NCBI RefSeq assembly: GCF_900101885.1
Contig: NZ_FNAN01000005.1
Location: forward strand, 349,845-413,844
DNA: 64,000 nucleotides
DNA from: Dyadobacter soli
GTDB lineage: Bacteria > Bacteroidota > Bacteroidia > Cytophagales > Spirosomataceae
Reading direction: 5' to 3'
Shown: positions 60,430 to 64,000 of the stretch, in pieces
How the letters are laid out: each line of letters begins with the position of its first letter
Numbering within the stretch: position 1 is the stretch's first letter
The notes under the pieces: generated by a model
What the model was told of the DNA's origin: nothing
Seen by the model: only the letters and a program-made list of their open reading frames with translations
Database searches by the model: none
Translations under genes and position numbers: made by a program

Positions 60430-61170
60430 GTGCGTATAGCCAATTCGTTTTTCCTGCTGATAATCTGCCTGCTATTCACAAGCTGCGGCAAAATGCTCTA
60501 TCGTTCAGCGGCGAAGGCTTTTACGAAAGGGGCCAAAGAAGCGCCTTACGACGCGATTATCGTCCCCGGCTTTCCTTACAACGGCGAGAAATGGGACATG
60601 GTGCATCAGCTCCGCATTCATTGGGCCTATTACCTATATTCCAAAGGTTATACCAAAAACGTGATCTTTTCGGGCGGCGCCGTGGCTACCCCTTACATCG
60701 AAAGCCGGGTGATGGCCAACTACGCCGAGGCGCTTGGCATTCCGCGCGAGCATTTGTTTACCGAAGAAAAGGCCCAGCACAGCACGGAGAACGTATATTA
60801 TTCCTACCGTCTTGCAAAAGACCAAGGCTTTTCGAAAATTGCGCTTTCCACCGATCCTATTCAGACGAGTTACATGAAGAAGTTCATTAAAAAATATGAG
60901 CTTCCGATCGGTTTGTTGCCGACGGTGATCGATACCGTGAAAACGTTGAATGTTTACGAGCCGAAGGCCGACCATAGCAATGCCGTGGTGAAGGAAGCTT
61001 TTGTGAAGCTTTCGGACAAGGAAGGCTTTTTCAAACGCTTCCGCGGCACGATGGGCAAATACATCGTCTGGCATGAAGAAGACCTGAAAAAAGCGAAATA
61101 CAGAAGGAGATACAAGGACCGGATGATACCCTCTTCCGAACAAACAGGGAACAATAAAAGCGTACAATGA
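60430..61170 (+). CDS. YdcF/SanA-like lipoprotein
   Basis: 246 residues with a GTG start at 60430. The lipobox is LLFTSCG (Cys19). The YdcF core is AIIVPGFPYNGEKW, NVIFSGGAVATPYIESRVM and EKAQHSTENVYYSYRLAKDQGF, the ElyC/SanA/YdcF fold. The C-terminus is Lys/Arg-rich. Family members affect envelope properties; the activity is not known. Its stop overlaps the next start by 4 nt (ATGA). Confidence 0.85.
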   Translation: MRIANSFFLLIICLLFTSCGKMLYRSAAKAFTKGAKEAPYDAIIVPGFPYNGEKWDMVHQLRIHWAYYLYSKGYTKNVIFSGGAVATPYIESRVMANYAEALGIPREHLFTEEKAQHSTENVYYSYRLAKDQGFSKIALSTDPIQTSYMKKFIKKYELPIGLLPTVIDTVKTLNVYEPKADHSNAVVKEAFVKLSDKEGFFKRFRGTMGKYIVWHEEDLKKAKYRRRYKDRMIPSSEQTGNNKSVQ

Positions 61171-62225
61171 AAAAAGAATTGTCGGCTATTGAAGCCAAGT
61201 ATGAAGCACAGAAGATAGCGTTTGGCCCGATGTACTTCCAATCGGTGGTGGCGTTGAGAGACCTGGGCATTTTGCAGTACATCAGCGAAAACCGCAAGGG
61301 TGTAAGCATTGTCAACATCATCGAAAATGTGAATGTCTCGGAATACGGCGTAACCCTCTTGCTGGAAGCGGCCGAAATCCTGGGTGTGGTGGAAATAGAA
61401 AATGATATTGTGAAGATCAGCAAGATCGGTTTCTTCCTCTTGAAAGACGAAATGACCCGCGTGAACATGAACTTCATGAAAGACGTGTGCTACCTGGGCG
61501 CAAGCCACATGACAGACAGCATCGTCAACGGCAAACCCGAAGGCTTAAAAGAGTTGGGTAACTGGCCGACGATCTACGAGGGACTTTCCATTCTTCCCGA
61601 GCCCGCAAAAACTTCCTGGTTCGAATTTGACCATTATTATTCCGACAATGCATTTCCCGACGCATTGAAAATCGTGTTTGCCAAAAAGCCTAAACTGCTT
61701 TTCGATATCGGAGGAAATACGGGTAAATGGTCGTTTGCGTGCTGTGACCACGATGCCGATGTGAGGATTAAAATACTCGATCTGCCGGTGCAGCTCAATG
61801 TAGCGCGCGCTAATGCAACGGAACGCGGCCTGCTCGACCGCATCGATTTTCATGCGATAGATTTGCTCGATACCACGCAAAAAATCCCGCAGGGGGCTGA
61901 TGTGATCTGGATGAGCCAGTTTCTCGATTGTTTTTCAAAGGAACAAATTGTAGCGATACTCGAAAATGCCTTCCAGGCGGCTTCCGAAAACACCACCGTG
62001 TACATTCTGGAACCATTTTTTGATAACCAGAATTATCCTGCTGCACATTATAGCCTGGTGGCGACATCTTTGTATTTTACGATTATGGCCAACGGCAATA
62101 GCAAAATGTACAGGATCGGAGTGATGAAAGAGCTGGTGTGCCAGGCTGGGTTCGAGGTAGTTAATACTTATCCGCTGATCGGCGACAGTTATCATACGAT
62201 TCTGGAATGCAGGAAAAAGGCATAA
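61167..62225 (+). CDS. SAM-dependent methyltransferase with winged-helix N-domain
   Basis: 352 residues. The N-terminal dimerisation/winged-helix part (about 20-95) is followed by a class I SAM fold with KLLFDIGGNTGKWSFA (motif I), ILDLPVQLN (motif II) and DVIWMSQFLDCFS (motif IV). This is the plant-type O-methyltransferase architecture. In the pigment cluster it may O- or C-methylate the aryl ring; the substrate is inferred. It overlaps the YdcF-like gene by 4 nt. Confidence 0.87.
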   Translation: MKKELSAIEAKYEAQKIAFGPMYFQSVVALRDLGILQYISENRKGVSIVNIIENVNVSEYGVTLLLEAAEILGVVEIENDIVKISKIGFFLLKDEMTRVNMNFMKDVCYLGASHMTDSIVNGKPEGLKELGNWPTIYEGLSILPEPAKTSWFEFDHYYSDNAFPDALKIVFAKKPKLLFDIGGNTGKWSFACCDHDADVRIKILDLPVQLNVARANATERGLLDRIDFHAIDLLDTTQKIPQGADVIWMSQFLDCFSKEQIVAILENAFQAASENTTVYILEPFFDNQNYPAAHYSLVATSLYFTIMANGNSKMYRIGVMKELVCQAGFEVVNTYPLIGDSYHTILECRKKA

Positions 62226-62268
62226 TGCCTGATCCTTTTATATTCCGAAAGCGTAAATATTGATTGTT

Positions 62269-62748
62269 ATGAAGCGAATGGCGGCGGTTTGCCTTGGTTT
62301 GCTGCTGGCTGTTTTCACAGCGCAGGCGCAGATCGACAAGGAAATTTATTACAAAGCATTATCCAGCGGCGAGGAGGAATCGATCGATAAGGTACTCGCG
62401 AAGCTTGAAATAGAAAAGTCCTCAGCGAAGGTGAATGCCTACAAAGGCGCGTTGACGATGAAGAAGGCGGGGTTTGTGAAAGGGGTAGGAGGGAAAGTAA
62501 AGACTTTCAAAAAAGGTGCACATTTGCTCGAAGACGAGATTAAAAGCAACCCGGGCAACACCGAGTTCCGCTTTCTGCGCCTGACGGTCCAGGAGCATGC
62601 GCCGGGGATTTTGAAATACAATAAGGAAATAGATGCCGATAAGCAGGCGGTGGTGACTGGCTACGACAAGCTGGACGCCGATCTGAAAAACGTCATCGCC
62701 GATTACGCGAAGGATTCGAAGGTGTTGAAGGAATCGGATCTCAAATAG
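62269..62748 (+). CDS. Small secreted protein of unknown function
   Basis: 159 residues from the ATG at 62269, with a signal peptide ending at FTAQAQ. The mature part is all-helical (KALSSGEEESIDKVLAKLE, GALTMKKAGFVKGVGGK, YAKDSKVLKESDLK) with no membrane segment. The family is not recognised, but it sits between the methyltransferase and darA and is probably part of the cluster. Confidence 0.75.
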   Translation: MKRMAAVCLGLLLAVFTAQAQIDKEIYYKALSSGEEESIDKVLAKLEIEKSSAKVNAYKGALTMKKAGFVKGVGGKVKTFKKGAHLLEDEIKSNPGNTEFRFLRLTVQEHAPGILKYNKEIDADKQAVVTGYDKLDADLKNVIADYAKDSKVLKESDLK

Positions 62749-62778
62749 GAATGCATTAACAGGATTTTTTGCGCATAA

Positions 62779-63693
62779 ATGAAAAATATACTCGTCGTAA
62801 ACTACTCTCAGTCAGGTCAGTTAAATGAAATCATCGATCAGTTCCTGAAACCGTTCGAGCCTGAAACAGTAGAGCGACTGGAAATTTTTCCTGCCAGGCC
62901 CTTTGTGTTTCCCTGGACGAGCGACGAGTTTTTCGACAAAATGCCCGAATGCGTGCAGGAGGATGTGATCGAGTTGCAACCGCTGCACTTTGGTGCCGAG
63001 CGCTACGATCTGATCGTGATGGGTTACCAGCCCTGGTTCCTTTCGCCATCGCTGCCGATCACGGCGCTGCTGCATAACCCTGGCTTTAAAGCCAGGGTTG
63101 GGGGCGGGACGCCCATCGTGACAGTGATCGGTGGGCGCAATATGTGGCTCAACTCGCAGGAAAGCATCAAAAAGCTGATTGCCGACGCCGGCGGGAAGCT
63201 GGTAGGCAATATCCCGCTGATGGACCGCGTTTCAAACCTCGTCAGCGCCGTGACCATCCTGCATTGGATGCTTACCGGCCGCAAAGACCGTAAATGGGGC
63301 ATTTTGCCCAAGCCGGGCGTGAGCGACGAGGACATTCAGAGCGCATCACGTTTCGGAGCGATTGTTAAAAAGGCTTACGACAACCGGGAATACGCCGGTT
63401 TACAGAAAGAAATCATGGCCACGGGCCTCATTAACATACCCACTGATATTCTTTTTATTGAAGGAAGGGCGAAAAAGCTGTTCAGGATCTGGGCCAATCT
63501 GATCAAAACGAAAGGTACCACTCCTGAGAAGCGGAAACGGTTGGTCGGATTTTTCAAATACTACCTGCTGGTTGCCCTTTTTATGGTGGCGCCCGTGTTG
63601 GTGACGGCCTATCGGCTGCTGATCGCGCCGTTCGCCGCCAATGCGATTAAGAAGAAAAAAGAATACTTTTGTGGTGTAGAAACCAAATCATAA
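62779..63693 (+). CDS. darA: Dialkylresorcinol condensing enzyme DarA
   Basis: 304 residues. The N-terminus ILVVNYSQSGQLNEIID has a flavodoxin-like start, and DLIVMGYQPWFLSPSLPI and VIGGRNMW are typical of the DarA family; a C-terminal stretch (YYLLVALFMVAPVLVTAYRL trimmed: about 270-290) looks membrane-associated. DarA and DarB make the dialkylresorcinol half of flexirubin. An unusual 24-bp palindrome encodes residues 100-107. The stop overlaps the darB start (TAATG). Confidence 0.92.
   Translation: MKNILVVNYSQSGQLNEIIDQFLKPFEPETVERLEIFPARPFVFPWTSDEFFDKMPECVQEDVIELQPLHFGAERYDLIVMGYQPWFLSPSLPITALLHNPGFKARVGGGTPIVTVIGGRNMWLNSQESIKKLIADAGGKLVGNIPLMDRVSNLVSAVTILHWMLTGRKDRKWGILPKPGVSDEDIQSASRFGAIVKKAYDNREYAGLQKEIMATGLINIPTDILFIEGRAKKLFRIWANLIKTKGTTPEKRKRLVGFFKYYLLVALFMVAPVLVTAYRLLIAPFAANAIKKKKEYFCGVETKS
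63076..63099. repeat. Perfect 24-bp palindrome inside darA
   Basis: The half-site aaccctggcttt is followed immediately by its exact reverse complement, in frame (residues 100-107, NPGFKARV). It resembles the intergenic palindrome at 173-192 in build: a CC(n)GGCTT core and its mirror. Confidence 0.8.
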
Positions 63694-64000
63694 TGTCAGA
63701 AGCATATATTACCAGGATTGCCAAGTTTTTACCGAATGAGTCCGTTTCCAACGAGGAAATGGAAGAATACTTAGGATACATCAACGGAAAACCATCCAAA
63801 TCAAAAGCCATTGTTCTTCGCAATAATGGTATCAAAAACCGCTATTACGCGTTGCGCAAAGACGGGACGCTTACGCATACCAATGCGGAAATGGCTGCGC
63901 TTGCCATCAGGGACCTTTTTAAAGATAATCCAGCCGAAATCGGCAAAATGGATTTGCTGAGCTGCGCCACGTCCAGCCCCGACCAGTTGATGCCTTCGCA
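63693..64000 (+). CDS. darB: 3-oxoacyl-ACP synthase III family protein DarB, 3' end outside the window
   Basis: The first 102 codons, ending at the window edge. MSEAYITRIAKFLPNE and the following LGYINGKPSKSKAIVLRNNG are the DarB/KAS III N-terminus; ISNRYYA-like NGIKNRYYA and LLSCATSSPDQLMPS match the ketosynthase III start of the condensing domain. The catalytic Cys lies beyond the edge. Translation is coupled to darA (TAATG). It condenses the two acyl chains with DarA's help. Confidence 0.9.
   Translation, partial: MSEAYITRIAKFLPNESVSNEEMEEYLGYINGKPSKSKAIVLRNNGIKNRYYALRKDGTLTHTNAEMAALAIRDLFKDNPAEIGKMDLLSCATSSPDQLMPS

Noticed and set aside
1-64000. tRNA, rRNA, prophage or insertion sequence
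   Set aside because: No cloverleaf-like or rRNA-like sequence, transposase or phage gene was seen; detection by eye is limited for tRNAs.

Overview
The window looks like chromosomal DNA of a Bacteroidota bacterium of the order Cytophagales, close to Dyadobacter-type organisms. This is inferred from gene content: a PorP/SprF type IX secretion protein, SusC-like and TonB-dependent outer-membrane proteins, a Suf operon of the Bacteroidota kind, TAnnTTTG-type -7 boxes, and a right-hand end that reads into a flexirubin-type (dialkylresorcinol/aryl-polyene) pigment cluster. Base composition is moderate and fairly even. I saw no rRNA, tRNA, CRISPR array, insertion sequence, prophage or integrase.

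Left part (1-14.1 kb). A plus-strand run encodes an SDR dehydrogenase, an FAH-family hydrolase, an amidohydrolase/lactonase, a rhamnose/fucose-type mutarotase, a degenerate endonuclease/exonuclease/phosphatase protein and LutA. LutB and LutC follow after one small inverted gene. Read together this fits the non-phosphorylative L-fucose (or L-rhamnose) route, which ends in pyruvate plus L-lactate, with LutABC oxidising the lactate. Then come a GNAT acetyltransferase, cmk, an overlapping FAD oxidoreductase, a 1071-residue propeller/outer-membrane protein and PorP/SprF.

Middle (14.2-45.6 kb). This is mostly housekeeping and envelope: sucA and sucB (E2 with two lipoyl domains), a MazG-like pyrophosphohydrolase, dtd, a DUF6934-like gene with a 55-residue partner, sdaA, mgtE, rsmA, a 1204-residue hybrid histidine kinase, a large outer-membrane barrel protein with a glycine-rich tail, a LysM protein, purE-purK, a VapC toxin with an unusual partner, a BatA-domain protein, small membrane, lipo- and secreted proteins, OsmC, a TonB-dependent receptor coupled to hemW, and two guanidino-modifying enzymes (CtlX-like and arginine deiminase-like).

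Right part (45.8-64 kb). A suf operon without sufB runs sufC-sufD-sufS-two tandem paralogues-sufE-sufT-like-bacilliredoxin, then a VWA protein. It ends in a striking intergenic array of GTCA/TGAC words spaced about 10 bp, facing a PIG-L deacetylase. From 55.3 kb onward a phosphopantetheinyl transferase, C45-family hydrolase, phenylacetate-CoA-ligase-like enzyme, several secreted proteins, YdcF-like protein, methyltransferase, DarA and the start of DarB form the edge of the flexirubin-type cluster, which continues past the window.

The most unusual signals are non-coding: heptamer repeats of different sequence at separate intergenic sites, the helically phased inverted GTCA array, and a perfect 24-bp palindrome lying in frame inside darA. 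No complete, clearly new multi-gene system is visible; the best small candidates are the DUF6934-like gene pair and the tandem paralogues inside the suf operon.
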